From the NCBI GenBank assembly GCA_023653785.1, contig JAMKCH010007259.1, positions 1 through 64,000 on the forward strand: DNA of 64,000 nucleotides, given 5' to 3'. Source of the DNA: Ophioderma brevispina. Lineage: Eukaryota; Echinodermata; Ophiuroidea; Amphilepidida; Ophiodermatidae. Shown piece after piece: positions 48,186 through 58,623 of this stretch; the stretch's first letter is position 1, and every line of letters begins with the position of its first letter. Made by a program: the position numbers and the translations under genes. The notes under the pieces were generated by a model. It saw nothing but the letters and a program-made list of their open reading frames with translations. It made no database searches and was not told the origin of the DNA.

Positions 48186-48580
48186 CTAGGGCCCTGTTTA
48201 AATACCCCAGGGCCCCTTTGCAACTTAAGTCCACTTTATTGACCTCCCCAGAGTCTAAGGCCCTAACTGCCACAATATCCCTTCTCAACTACACAAGATC
48301 CCCTTTTCATCTGTCTCAGAGCCCCTTCCCAGCTGCCACCGAGCATCCTTCTCAAGTAACTAAATTTCTCCTCATCTAACACAGGTGCCCTTTCCCAACT
48401 AACCCAAATATGGCCAATTCCCAAATACTCATGGGTCTCCGTTCCAGACAACATGATCTTTTCTGAACTAACCCAGATTTCTCTTCCCAATTACCCCAGG
48501 TCCACTTCCCCAACTATCCCATGTTTCTCCTTCCAAACCACCCCAGGGTTCTCCTTTCCCGAACAACCCCATTTCATGCC
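48185..48580. repeat. C-rich degenerate minisatellite
   Basis: Irregular units resembling CTTCCCAACTACCCCAGGTC recur on the plus strand with much divergence. Confidence 0.65.
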
Positions 48581-48639
48581 TCTACAGCACTCCAGCACTG
48601 AGTTACTAATACTTCCAGTTGAAGCATAATTTAGTTCTT

Positions 48640-49030
48640 GAGGTCCCTTTTGGGAAATTGTTTGTCTCAGAAGTTTAATATGAGCCGAAATTGAGTTCTA
48701 AGGCCTACATATTTCCTCCAAATCCATTTATAAGGCCCTAATTTAAAAGACAAAAATCAGTTCCCAAGTCCCTAAGTTCAAAAGTCGGGCAACGCACATC
48801 CCTACCCAGAGTGCCCCCCCGGGCTCTCGCCCTCTCACACTCTCCCTTTTTTCCTCAGCTGAATTTGAGCCAAATTTTAGTTCAAAAGCCTCCAAGTTTC
48901 CTCCAATTTTTTGTGTCTAATTCTAAGGGCCCTATTAAAAGACAAATCAGTTCCCAAACTCTTAAGTTGGAAGTCGGCCACACAAATCCGTACCCAAAAA
49001 AGTTGAGTGCCCTACTCACCCCCACCCCTC
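48640..49030. repeat. Tandem pair of about 180-base units
   Basis: Blocks GCCGAAATTGAGTTCTAAGG, TTTCCTCCAA, AAAGACAAAAATCAGTTCCC and AAGTCGGGCAACGCACATCC in 48676-48800 recur as GAGCCAAATTTTAGTTCAAA, TTTCCTCCAA, AAAGACAAATCAGTTCCC and AAGTCGGCCACACAAATCC in 48865-48990. Confidence 0.7.
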
Positions 49031-49552
49031 ACTCTCATACTATCACTCTCTTTGATTCTTTACAGCCCACATTTCCAATCTACATGTACATAGTCTTCCA
49101 AATACCTAAAAAAAATATATTGACAACATGTCATGTTTAAGATATCAAATTGGACTGATTTTTTCTCATTTACAACATTTTTTGATTATAACTAACTCTA
49201 TCCACGGCATAAGCAAAATTATTTAAATTGTATATATTAGTTAGCAAGAAATAAACATTGTCAATTATGGCAATAAATAGTATAGACAAATCCGACCAGC
49301 CAAATGATGGTCAGAATTGATCCGCCATTACTGGGGGGCCTCCAACCCAAAACCTACCCAAATCTTTTGTACGTCTGTACCACGCTTGATTAAGTGTAAT
49401 TCAAAAGCTACACGTAATCTGCACATTTGGGTGAATTCAAGCAGGATGCACCCCAGCTATGGCTGCCAGTGAGGTGTTGGAATGTGCGAAATCGGATTCG
49501 TGTATAGGCCCATGCATAGCAGGGAAGTCCCATGGAGCAGAGCGCTTAAGTG

Positions 49553-49815
49553 GCCAACTGACACGATGTATTATGGGATATTGGATTTCATGACTTGATT
49601 GTTCTGCAAAGCATTAAGATGCCACAAATTAGGGTGATAAGCTTTATGAGATTAGAATATTTAATCTATTTCACCATATCCCATAACACAATAGATGAGC
49701 TCTCAGACTGCATGCACAAATTGTGATGTTACACTATTTTACCAGCATTAGTTTGGATAATTTGACACAATGTATTATGGGGTATTGGATTTGTTTCATT
49801 GATTCTTCAACATTC
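49553..49815. repeat. Short direct repeat
   Basis: GACACGATGTATTATGGGAT then ATTGGATTT at about 49560 recurs as GACACAATGTATTATGGGGT then ATTGGATTT at about 49763, followed in both by a TTGATT...TTCT stretch. Confidence 0.5.
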
Positions 49816-50265
49816 TTTAGTCCACAATGTAAGTTGAAACCATCTTGCAAAAAAGGTAACATTCTGGTCCAATTAAAAAAACAACAACTTATATTCTTCT
49901 TCAGTAATACATCTAAAATATTCTGTGTTATAAATCATCCCCAAATACCTTCAGGTTCCCAATAGTTTATATTTTATTCACCCCTCTCTCTATCCGAGCA
50001 CACTCATTATATGTTTTCTCAATATGATACCCCCCATTAAGGAACATGGAATATTCCACATTGACAAGTCTCTAGATATACTTCATTTCTTGAAACTACT
50101 TGCCTCACAAATCGTCCAAAATTCCACCTTTTTCCTTCACAAAAAAACAAAACAAGCCTTTCGGCCCTGGAGAAGACTTCAACACATAACATATCCAATT
50201 TATAGCTCCAAACACCGCTTCCTCTATTCAAAACCGTTCACAGAAGTCCAAATTTTTCTCACAAT

Positions 50266-50378
50266 GCAAAAGGCGGTACCTACCCCCAATACGTGCACAC
50301 TTACTGTCTTCTGTCAGCACATTTTTGGATTTTCAAAAGTAGAACAATTCCAATATACAGACTAACGTCTGATAATGA
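50266..50378. repeat. Stitched duplicate, source copy
   Basis: CAAAAGGCGGTACCTACCCC through to ACTAACGTCTGATAA is repeated almost exactly at 50898-51008, directly after an A(20) run at 50878-50897. Confidence 0.85.
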
Positions 50379-50897
50379 AATATGTCAAACTCTCAAAGTT
50401 ACAAGAGTTACTATGTACTTACACAGTATAAGTGATGCATGTTTAGAATCGTCTGTTAATAAATTTACAATTGCGTTCAGAGATTATGCTTGTGCCATCT
50501 TCTGTAGATTTCGCTTAAGTTTCTAAAATAAAACCAACTTCAATGGTATTTTTGTTTCTACATAGGATTTGTCGACGGCTATGACGGCCGTGTCCCGGCC
50601 GTGTCCTCATTTCCTATAGGCCCTGCGTTAATAAAAATTCCTTTAAAAAGGAAAGGGGCGCCCAAGGAGTGAGTCTTGTTTGGGTTTATCTATGTGGTTG
50701 GGAAATACTTATGTAAGAAAGAAACGGTAGACACAATATCAGATTGAATTCGTGAGGTTTTATTGCAACTTGCTTAGTACAAAAGTGTTTGAAATAAGTA
50801 TAAAAAATATATATATTGAAATACAAGAATATAGTATGAACAGTTTAGTTGTTGGTGAACCTTATCAGACGTAACCTAAAAAAAAAAAAAAAAAAAA

Positions 50898-51008
50898 CAA
50901 AAGGCGGTACCTACCCCCAATACGTGCACACTTACTGTCTTCTGTCAGGACATTTTTGGATTTTCAAAAGTAGACCAATTCCAATATACAGACTAACGTC
51001 TGATAACA
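50898..51008. repeat. Stitched duplicate, second copy after A(20)
   Basis: Two substitutions separate it from 50266-50378. It then continues into different sequence and into the minisatellite. Confidence 0.85.
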
Positions 51009-51059
51009 ACCAAATTTACTCACTCAATTTATATAGTGCAATACCTGTGTAATCTGTGT

Positions 51060-52100
51060 TGGAAATGGCGGATGATTGTTTTAAGAATTGACGGACTTTT
51101 TATATTGCTTTAAGAATTGACGGACGTTTTACATTGCTTTAAGAATTGACGGACGTTTTATATTGCTTTAAGAATTGACGGACTATTACTGTAAGAATTG
51201 AGGATTATTTACTTTAAGAATTGAAGGCGTAAATGGCGGATTACTGTTTTCTCTATTAAAGAATTGAGAAGAGTTGGGGCGTGTGCTAAAAGAAATGACT
51301 TATTACTAAATTAAATTGCTATTGCTTAATTTGCTTTACGAATTGATGAATATTATTTAAAGAATTGAGAAGAAATGAGGACGTGTGCTGAAAGAAATGG
51401 CGGACTATTGCTTTAAGAATTGAGAACTCTTGCTTTAAGAATTGAGAACTCTTGCTTTAAGAATTGAGAACTCTTGCTTTAAGAATTGAGAACTCTTGCT
51501 TTAAGAATTGAGAACTCTTGCTTTAAGAATTGAGACTCTTGCTTTAAGAATTGAGAACTCTTGCTTTAAGAATTGAGAACTCTTGCTTTAAGAATTGATA
51601 ACTCTTTAAGAATTGAGAACTCTTGCTTTAAGAATTGAGAACTCTTGCTTTAAGAATTGAGAACTCTTTAAGAATTGAGAACTCTTGCTTTAAGAATTGA
51701 GAACTCTTGCTTTAAGAATTGGGAACTCTTGCTTTAAGAATTGAGAACTCTTGCTTTAAGAATTGAGAACTCTTGCTTTAAGAATTGAGAACTCTTGCTT
51801 TAAGAATTGAGAACTCTTGCTTTAAGAATTGAGAACTCTTGCTTTAAGAATTGAGAACTCTTGCTTTAAGAATTGATAACTCTTTAAGAATTGAGAACTC
51901 TTCCTTTAAGAATTGAGAACGCTTGCTTTAAGAATTGAGAACTCTTGCTTTAAGAATTGAGGACTCTTGCTTTAAGAATTGAGAACTATTGCTTTAAGAA
52001 TTGAGGACTCTTAATTGAGAAGAATTGAGTGCGTACATACTAAAACAAATGGCGGGCTATTGCTTTATTATTGAGGACTAAAGAACTGACGGCGTATGCT
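51060..52100. repeat. TTTAAGAATTGA minisatellite
   Basis: From about 51400 to 52015 the sequence is a clean tandem array of a 22-base unit with core TTTAAGAATTGAGAACTCTT, around 27 copies, a few shortened to CTCTTTAAGAATT. Upstream (51070-51240) the same TTTAAGAATTGA core carries a longer spacer (GACGGACGTTTTATATTGC), about 29 bases per unit. Diverged units run to about 52100. This shows an older long-unit array beside a recently homogenised short-unit array. Confidence 0.95.
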
Positions 52101-53669
52101 AAAATAATGATCCTAATATTTCGGAAAGATTCGACTCTGGAAGAAATTTGGAGTTTTGTCATTTCTGTCCTTAAAGGAGATCATCACGCTATGCTTTTCT
52201 TATTGTTCTCGCTGGGTTGATGGGAGCGGCCATGTTGCCAACAAATAAAGCAGGTGTGTGATGGAATGTTAGAATTTTAGCGGATTATATAGTGTGTCTC
52301 ACAAAATGTCAATGTATTCTAATTTTTAAAAAGCGGGACTAAATGTCAGCCAAAACGCTATTCAGCATGTATTGCAAGAGTAGAGCCATTCATATTAGAA
52401 TCCCTCAATGCCACATGCTATACAATCACTTGAAATTCCCCGCGTAAAAGACCTTCAATACGTATCTTGGAATGACACTATTTTGCTATCTGGCCAGCTG
52501 GATGGTGATGTGGGACAGGTGGGACTTCAATAATGGCTCTATTCTTCATTGGGATACTGCGGTAAAGTCTTTACATCCGAAGTAATGAGGCCTATTCGTT
52601 ATTTTTATTGAGGTTAATCTGTGAAGTATAGTTATTTCTTCATTGGAATATATTCAATGCAGATGTGCGTCGATTCAAAGGCAGACAAACCTATTAGACA
52701 TATTAGATACAATCATCATGGGACAAACTATAGACATGACGTAGCAATGGCCGCGAGATGGCCAAAACGTCACTATGGTCGTGAGATTATTGGTAACATG
52801 GATGCGCCTATTAGTTCCCGATTTCAGTTTGGTCTTCTAATTAGCTAATTAATTTATTGTAATATCATCAATGTTGAGAATCGTTTCAACATAATTTATC
52901 ACATATGTAAACTAAAAATCAGGGTGTTATGTCCCTTTAAACGGGAGCTAATGGGACGGAAATTGCAACACAGCTATGGGGCACTGTGATACAAGCATTT
53001 GTTAGAACACGAAAATTCACTATCAAAATCAACCGAAAGTGTGAAAATTAGTTCGAGGAGGTACTGAATCACTATCATAGTTACCTGATTGGGGAGCAAA
53101 AAAGCACAGGATCTACATATCTGTCCGCGTTGTCCTGTCTCCAGGAAAACATAATCCGGAACTTAATGAAATCTTTTCCTGTGTTCATCCATACATATTT
53201 CCATGGAATAAACTCAAAACCAGTTAAACCGTCGTGTCTGATACAATAACATATATGTGCGTTATTTATTACCTTTCACTGTGTCGTGACTTGACTTATG
53301 CGCTATTGTACTACTACCGTACATTTAATATGTTAATGTTATCATATTACACGTTGCGTGACTATAAAATATGTTGTGAAGTATTGTGTATTCAGTTCAC
53401 TTTGAAAATCATTTCTTATTCAATTTAATTGTTTGAAAACGCGATTATGTTTTCAAATATCATGAAGTATCTTGATTTTTACCAAACAAATTTTCTTTTC
53501 AAAATATATACCGGCTGTTTCCAGAAAAGTTAAACGAAGAGTTTGATTTCAAATCCAATTTAAAGGGATTGGAAATATATATTTTTTCAGATGATTATTT
53601 AATCAATGATTTGTTCCCTTTCTAGTGCTCCAGGTGGCAGCAGCTGCATAGCACACATTCTTGGACTGC
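52100..53669. other. No gene recognised
   Basis: Noncoding by eye; short frames lack motifs. Confidence 0.4.
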
Positions 53670-53676
53670 TGCAAAC

Positions 53677-53863
53677 GGGTGCTTCCATATGGTGACACCC
53701 TTTTCTGACATACTTATCTGATACCCTATGAATTCGGAAACCTTAACGGAATAAACCACACAAACCGTGTAGTTTATTCCGTTAAGGTCCGTTAAGGTTT
53801 CCGAATTCATAGGGTGTCAGAAAAGTATGCCAGAAAAGGGTGTCACCTTATGGAAACACCCGG
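53677..53863. mobile_element. Palindromic element with 7-base flanking repeat
   Basis: Arms start with GGGTGCTTCCATA and, inverted, GGGTGTTTCCATA. They continue through GGTGACACCCTTTTCTG, CCCTATGAATTCGGAAACCT and TAACGGAATAAAC to a short centre. The right arm has an extra CCGTTAAGGT-type duplication. TGCAAAC flanks both ends (53670-53676 and 53864-53870), a probable target duplication. Confidence 0.8.
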
Positions 53864-54029
53864 TGCAAACATTCGAAACAGGTGTTTTTACTTCCCTTTC
53901 TGTTGTTATGCAATTGCCTCTTCAAAGCATTACCTGTGTTCAAGATTTCTAGGTTTTTAGTCCTGAACAGCAAAATAAACCGATGTAATTTGAGTCCCCA
54001 TGACAGAATGTCGTAGATTGCATGTTAAC

Positions 54030-54190
54030 ATAATTATACAGAATAAACTGTGACCTTGTAGACTGAGGCTGTTGTATAGTGCTGAAACCAATGATGCGTA
54101 CAGTGCACAATGAAGAACACAATAGACAGATGGATGACAGACAGAGCACTCAGTCACACGGACATTCTATTTTATGACACCTGTAAATAT
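54030..54190. repeat. Half copy of the 54-kb palindromic element
   Basis: Carries ATAAACTGTGACCTTGTAGA, GTGCTGAAACCA, ATGCGTACAG, GAACACAATAGACAGATGGA and CAGTCACACGGACA, matching the right arm of 54488-54880. Confidence 0.7.
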
Positions 54191-54487
54191 TATTTTGAAG
54201 GGATAAATGGTACCAGAAATGATTTAAATTCGTAGACAAAAAAGAAATATGAGGACACTTTTCGTTTGCATGCTTCAACATGGAAGAACAAAACTGCAAG
54301 TAAAACATCAGGGAAGCCCATATGATACTCTTATCATGTTACATCCTGACATTCTTATTAAAGAAGTAAGAACTGCAAATTGGTAGAGACCTTGAGGAAA
54401 GACAACAAAATGTTATCTTTTATTCTCTATCTAATATCGTGTTATATTGGATGTGCTTTCCAATATTTTGATTAGTGGATGCCGGTG

Positions 54488-54880
54488 TCATATACTACAG
54501 TGTCCGTGTGACTGAGTGTCCTACCACCCATCTGTCTATTGTGTTCTCCATTGAGTGCTGTACGGTCATTTGTTTCAGCACTGTACCCAAATGGCCTCGT
54601 CTACAAGGTCACGGTTTATTCCGTACATGTTGCTATGGTAGCTAGGACACTCTCTTATGGGGGACACTCAGCCTCTTTACACCGGTGTAAAGAAACTGAG
54701 TGTCCCCTGAGAGAGTGTCCTAGCTACCATAGCAACATGTACGGAATAAACCGTGACCTTGTAGACGAGGCCATTTGGGTACAGTGCTGAAACAAGTGAT
54801 GCGTGCAACACTCAATGGAGAACACAATAGCTATAGGTGAGCGGTGGGACACTTAGTGACACGGACACTCTATATAGTCC
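54488..54880. mobile_element. 393-base near-perfect palindrome
   Basis: The centre lies at TTTACACC|GGTGTAAA (54683/54684). Arms of about 195 bases match through GAGTGTCC, TAGCTACCATAGCAACATGT, ACGGAATAAACCGTGACCTT, ACAGTGCTGAAACAA, ATGGAGAACACAATAG and GTGACACGGACACT. It ends next to the repeat P copy that begins at 54885. Arm identity is high, so the element is young or maintained by gene conversion. Confidence 0.85.
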
Positions 54881-54884
54881 AGAT

Positions 54885-55245
54885 GCCGGCCAGTTTACTT
54901 AGAAAATATTACTATAGTTAGTTTTTTTGTGGATTTGGCTTCCTTAGACCATCCATTATAAGAAATCAACTGCTGACAGTCCATCAGCATTGAGCAATTT
55001 TAGATATTCGTAAAAAACAAAATGGCCGCCAAAATGCCATATTTTAGCGAAATATTATCAAGAAGGTTGTGTTTTTCTTAGTAAAGCAGAGGAAAATATT
55101 ATCTTATAGTATTAATGGGATCATGAAAGATACAAGCTATGTTAAAGATTTCAAGATGGCAGTTAAATATCAAAATTGTGACCAAAAACAAAATGGCCGC
55201 CAAAGTACCGCATTTTTGTGAAATATCACCAACGAGGTTTGTTAT
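54885..55245 (+). repeat. Repeat P, copy 1 (truncated at poly(A))
   Basis: Starts TAGTCCAGATGCCGGCCAGT and contains ACAAAATGGCCGCCAAAATG and AAGATGGCAGTTAAATATC. It breaks off at GTTTGTTAT before A(21) at 55246-55266, whereas copy 2 continues GTTTGTTATGCCGTAG. Confidence 0.85.
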
Positions 55246-55267
55246 AAAAAAAAAAAAAAAAAAAAAT

Positions 55268-55395
55268 AGCTCTCACACAAAAAAGCTGGACACAGTACTC
55301 AACGAGACCATGAGAACCATTACTGGCTGCCTTCGTCCTACTCCATCTGAGTTTCTACCAGTGCTTTCAGGCATTGCACCTGCAGTGCTTCTAGT
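55268..55395 (+). pseudogene. Non-LTR retrotransposon C-terminal fragment
   Basis: The plus strand encodes SSHTKKLDTVLNETMRTITG then CLRPTPSEFLPVLSGIAPA. The HTKxxDxxLNxTMRIITGxL(R)xTPxxxLPVLxxIAPP block is typical of the C-terminal part of Jockey/CR1-like RT proteins. It is only 42 codons long, trapped between an A(21) run and the start of repeat P copy 2. It may belong to the same family as 2330-2870. Confidence 0.75.
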
Positions 55396-56890
55396 CCGGA
55401 TGCCGGCCAGTTTACTTAGAAAATATTACTATAGTTAGTTTTTTTGTGGATTTGGCTTCCTTAGACCATCCATTATAAGAAATCAACTGCTGACAGTCCA
55501 TCAGCATTGAGCAATTTTAGATATTCGTAAAAAACAAAATGGCCGCCAAAATGCCATATTTTAGCGAAATATTATCAAGAAGGTTGTGTTTTTCTTAGTA
55601 AAGCAGAGGAAAATATTATCTTATGGTATTAATGATATCATGAAAGATACAAGCTATGTTAAAGATTTCAAGATGGCAGTTAAATATCAAAATTGTGACC
55701 AAAAACAAAATGGCCGCCAAAGTACCGCATTTTTGTGAAATATCACCAACGAGGTTTGTTATGCCGTAGTATAAGCCTGGCAAATGTTAACATGTTATGA
55801 ATGACACATAACAGGGAACAATCCGTGTCAATTTATTATATTTTATTCACAGAATATAATATATTTTAAGATGGCGACCAAAACATGGCTGCCAAGGCAC
55901 CGAAGCATCACGTTTTTTTAATTTAACCAATTTCGTTCTCTCAGGGATGGCTGAAAAATAATTACTTCAAGTTTGGCAAATGTGCCATACTTATAGATTA
56001 TTTGTGTTCTTTAAATGGCTGTTAAATATCAAGATATCTAGACAAAGATAATAAGTGGCCGCCAAACTTTGTGAAATATTACTGGCAAGTTTTGTTTTTT
56101 CTCAGTATACACAGCAAGATTCCTACTCACGGTGTAACCCAGAGCTTAGGCTACTCCATGGGTACTCTTAGCTCTACTTTAAAGGTACCCCCTCGATGCA
56201 CTATTGATGCAGTACCTACAACTAAGTACTTGTAAAGTATACGAACCACTGGATGGATATCAGCTATGTTTACCGTAGCAGTACCCATCCTATAGTGTAC
56301 TCTGCAGTTGCCTGCAAGGTGACTGACAGGTACCCATGTAAGCCACCAGTAGTGGAGTACCTCTGCAGCTACTCCACGGGAGTACCTTCACAGGTACTCC
56401 CCTACCAGCTACCTAGTAGGCAGCACATTGGACCATAGAGGGAAAAAAAAAAAAAAAAAAAAAATTACTTCAAGTTTGGCAAATGTGCCATACTTATAGA
56501 TTATTTGTGTTCTTTAAATGGCTGTTAAATATCAAGATATCTAGACAAAGATAATAAGTGGCCGCCAAACTTTGTGAAATATTACTGGCAAGTTTTGTTT
56601 TTTCTCAGTATATGCAGTTCTCTCCTGGCTAGGGTTTCTTTTTTGTGTGAGTCCTTAAATTAGAATCATTCCCTGACTGGGGTTTCATTTTGATTTGTGT
56701 TCTTTGATATGTGTTCTTTCATCTAAAGTGTTTCTTAACCAAGGTTTCATTTTGGTATGAGTCCTTTCATGAGACCTTTTCCCTGACCAGGTTTTTTTTT
56801 TGGTAAGTCCTTTAATGAGGAGCCCTCTCCATGTGTGTTATACGAAAATCACTCGGTGAAAATCATCCAGTCACCAAGTACAAGGCACAG
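55393..56890 (+). repeat. Repeat P, copy 2 (with an internal insertion)
   Basis: Full-length partner of 58624-59608. Between 56110 and 56464 it holds about 330 foreign bases rich in GTACC motifs, ending in A(22). After this, about 145 bases (AATTACTTCAAG to TTTTTTCTCAGTATA) of the unit are repeated. The unit ends near CCAGTCACCAAGTACAAGGC. Confidence 0.85.
56110..56464. mobile_element. GTACC-rich insert ending in A(22)
   Basis: Interrupts repeat P copy 2. It is full of GGTACTCC, GGAGTACC and GGTACCC motifs in both orientations and absent from copies 1 and 3. It is followed by a duplicate of the preceding 145 bases. It could be a poly(A)-tailed retroposon with an unusually long flanking duplication or an assembly join. 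Confidence 0.5.
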
Positions 56891-56929
56891 TTTGGGTGCT
56901 CCGAAATCTCCTTGTTGCACGCTTTGAAA

Positions 56930-57090
56930 GACACAAAAGCTGTCCAGAAAGAATTTTTTAGAACCAGTGGTTTTTTTTTTTGCATATTGGAATGGCTACC
57001 AATGTATTAGATCACACCTGAAGTGAATAGCCAATAATGCTGTCTTATGTATCACCCCCACCAAACCATTATATGATGATTTAGTATGTA
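56930..57090 (-). repeat. Dispersed repeat also at 8690 and 32520
   Basis: GATCACACCTGAAGTGAATAGCC matches 8715-8745 directly and 32535-32565 in reverse. Nature unknown. Confidence 0.5.
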
Positions 57091-57317
57091 TCTAACATTC
57101 TGCAGGTGTGTGTTGAAAGTTCCAGTGATACTAAAATCTCACCTTTAATGGACAAGCTAGTGTCTCTCTTAACAGGCTGAATGCCACCACACTAATTTAT
57201 TCTACATGCCTTGAGCAAGATTGATGTTGCCTGCAATATGGTCAATAAAGTGCTTGGTTCAGTGCGCGTCTGCGATATCCATTTATATTATATGTTGTGG
57301 TTTTTCTTTGTTTCAAG

Positions 57318-57564
57318 ATCCTGTCTATTATGGACGAAACGTCCCGTCTCCTGGACGCAGTACGCCCCATCCCTGGAAAGGAACACATGCTCAAGTGTGC
57401 CCTCAACTGCCTGCAACTCCTTCAGCTAACCATCGAAACAGGACCTCTTTTTCATTGATCTGGTCAGAGGTCAAGGTCAGGGGCCTGGTGAGTCAAATGG
57501 ATGACCTGCTGATGGCCATCAATCCAAGGACAGGAAAGGCTGACCACTTGGTCAACATTGCAAA
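57318..57564 (+). CDS. NUP205: NUP205 (nuclear pore scaffold) single exon
   Basis: NUP205 is an inner-ring scaffold nucleoporin that anchors NUP93 and keeps the nuclear pore assembled. This exon encodes SRLLDAVRPIPGKEHMLKCA and LNCLQLLQLTIETG, then FIDLVRG, then MDDLLMAINPRTGKADHLVN then IAK. It aligns to the human NUP205 stretch as I remember it, where FPGKKH, CLALLNLTL, LFMDLLR and INPRTKKADNVVNIAR fall in the same order at the same spacing, over about 82 residues. The acceptor is TTTCAAG before 57318 and the donor AAA|GTAAGT after 57564. Two +1 shifts break the frame, at CTTTTTC (57447-57453) and AGGGGCC (57480-57485). Removing one T and one G restores it. Flanked by copies of repeat P; no neighbouring exon found. 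Confidence 0.85.
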
Positions 57565-57639
57565 GTAAGTTTATTAAGGAAATGTGGGTTGTAAACAAGA
57601 ATGCTGTTGGCAGTGTTGCTGGGTGGTGACAGGAGTTTT

Positions 57640-58620
57640 GTAACTGTTTCTAACTCAATGCACGACAAACGGCATTTGATATAGCGGCTTCTCAAAACAA
57701 GGTCAGAGCGCTTTACAAATAGAGAGTAATTAATTAAGCTGAAAACTAGTAATACAACTGTATTTGCGATAAAAGATGAACCATGAGATAAGTACTAACA
57801 TCAAACTATAAATTAAAAAAAAAAAAAGAAAACAGCTCATAATCAATACATGTGAGGCAATACAAACAAAACAAATCATTAAGCACACGATCAACTCTTA
57901 GAATAGTGAAATTTTAGAGCTTTCCTTACCAGTAAACAATGGCCTGAGTGGCGAACAGAGATAGGTAAAGCGTTCCCATAGACTAGGGGCCCATTGCTGA
58001 AAGCCCTGTCAACCACTGACTTTTTTGTGCGGGAAACAGTGATGAGCGTCTTGTCATCTGTAGAACGCAATCCTGGCCTTCCAGGAATATTACAAAGAGA
58101 GGTATTCCGACAAGTAAGATTGCAATTGTCCAGAAATACCCTTGTAATTTAAGAAGCATAAGCTTAAAAGACAACGCGCTCACTAAATGGTAGCCAATGG
58201 AGCTCTTTAAGAATGGAGTGGTGTGGCTGTTGTCCTTCTATCAGATCTGAACAACCGCCTGGGCTGCTCTATTCTGCACAATCTGAAGTTTCACTCCGAT
58301 CTCTGGCCGACATTCCCTACAAAAGTGAATTGCATAGTCAATGCTAGATAAAATCATGAACGGACGAGATTAGATGACAACTCTCAAATGTGATAAATCG
58401 GCGGATCCGGTAAATATTGCTAAGGTGGAAGTTAACAGACTTAATATGTACCTTTACTGTCATCATAGACATTGTCTGATCAAACACACACCAAGGTTTC
58501 TACAATTGCGCGAGGCTGCTGTGTGAACATCCACTGTCCGACTCTGCGTGTGGTATAATCTTTGCGCGACGTGTGTTAATAGGATTAACAGCGATGAAAC
58601 ATTCTTGTTTACAGCGCATC
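57640..58620. other. Probable unclassified repeat, no gene
   Basis: TTTGATATAGCGGCTTCTCA followed by AGAGCGCTTTACAAATAG resembles the tail motifs of several animal LINE/SINE families. The minus-strand frames through 58183-57983 lack a recognisable domain. It lies in the presumed NUP205 intron. Confidence 0.4.
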
Positions 58621-58623
58621 CAC

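Noticed and set aside
48263..48490. Minus-strand frame in front of SLCO, considered as a start exon
   Set aside because: It lies inside a degenerate C-rich minisatellite and has no resemblance to an OATP N-terminus.
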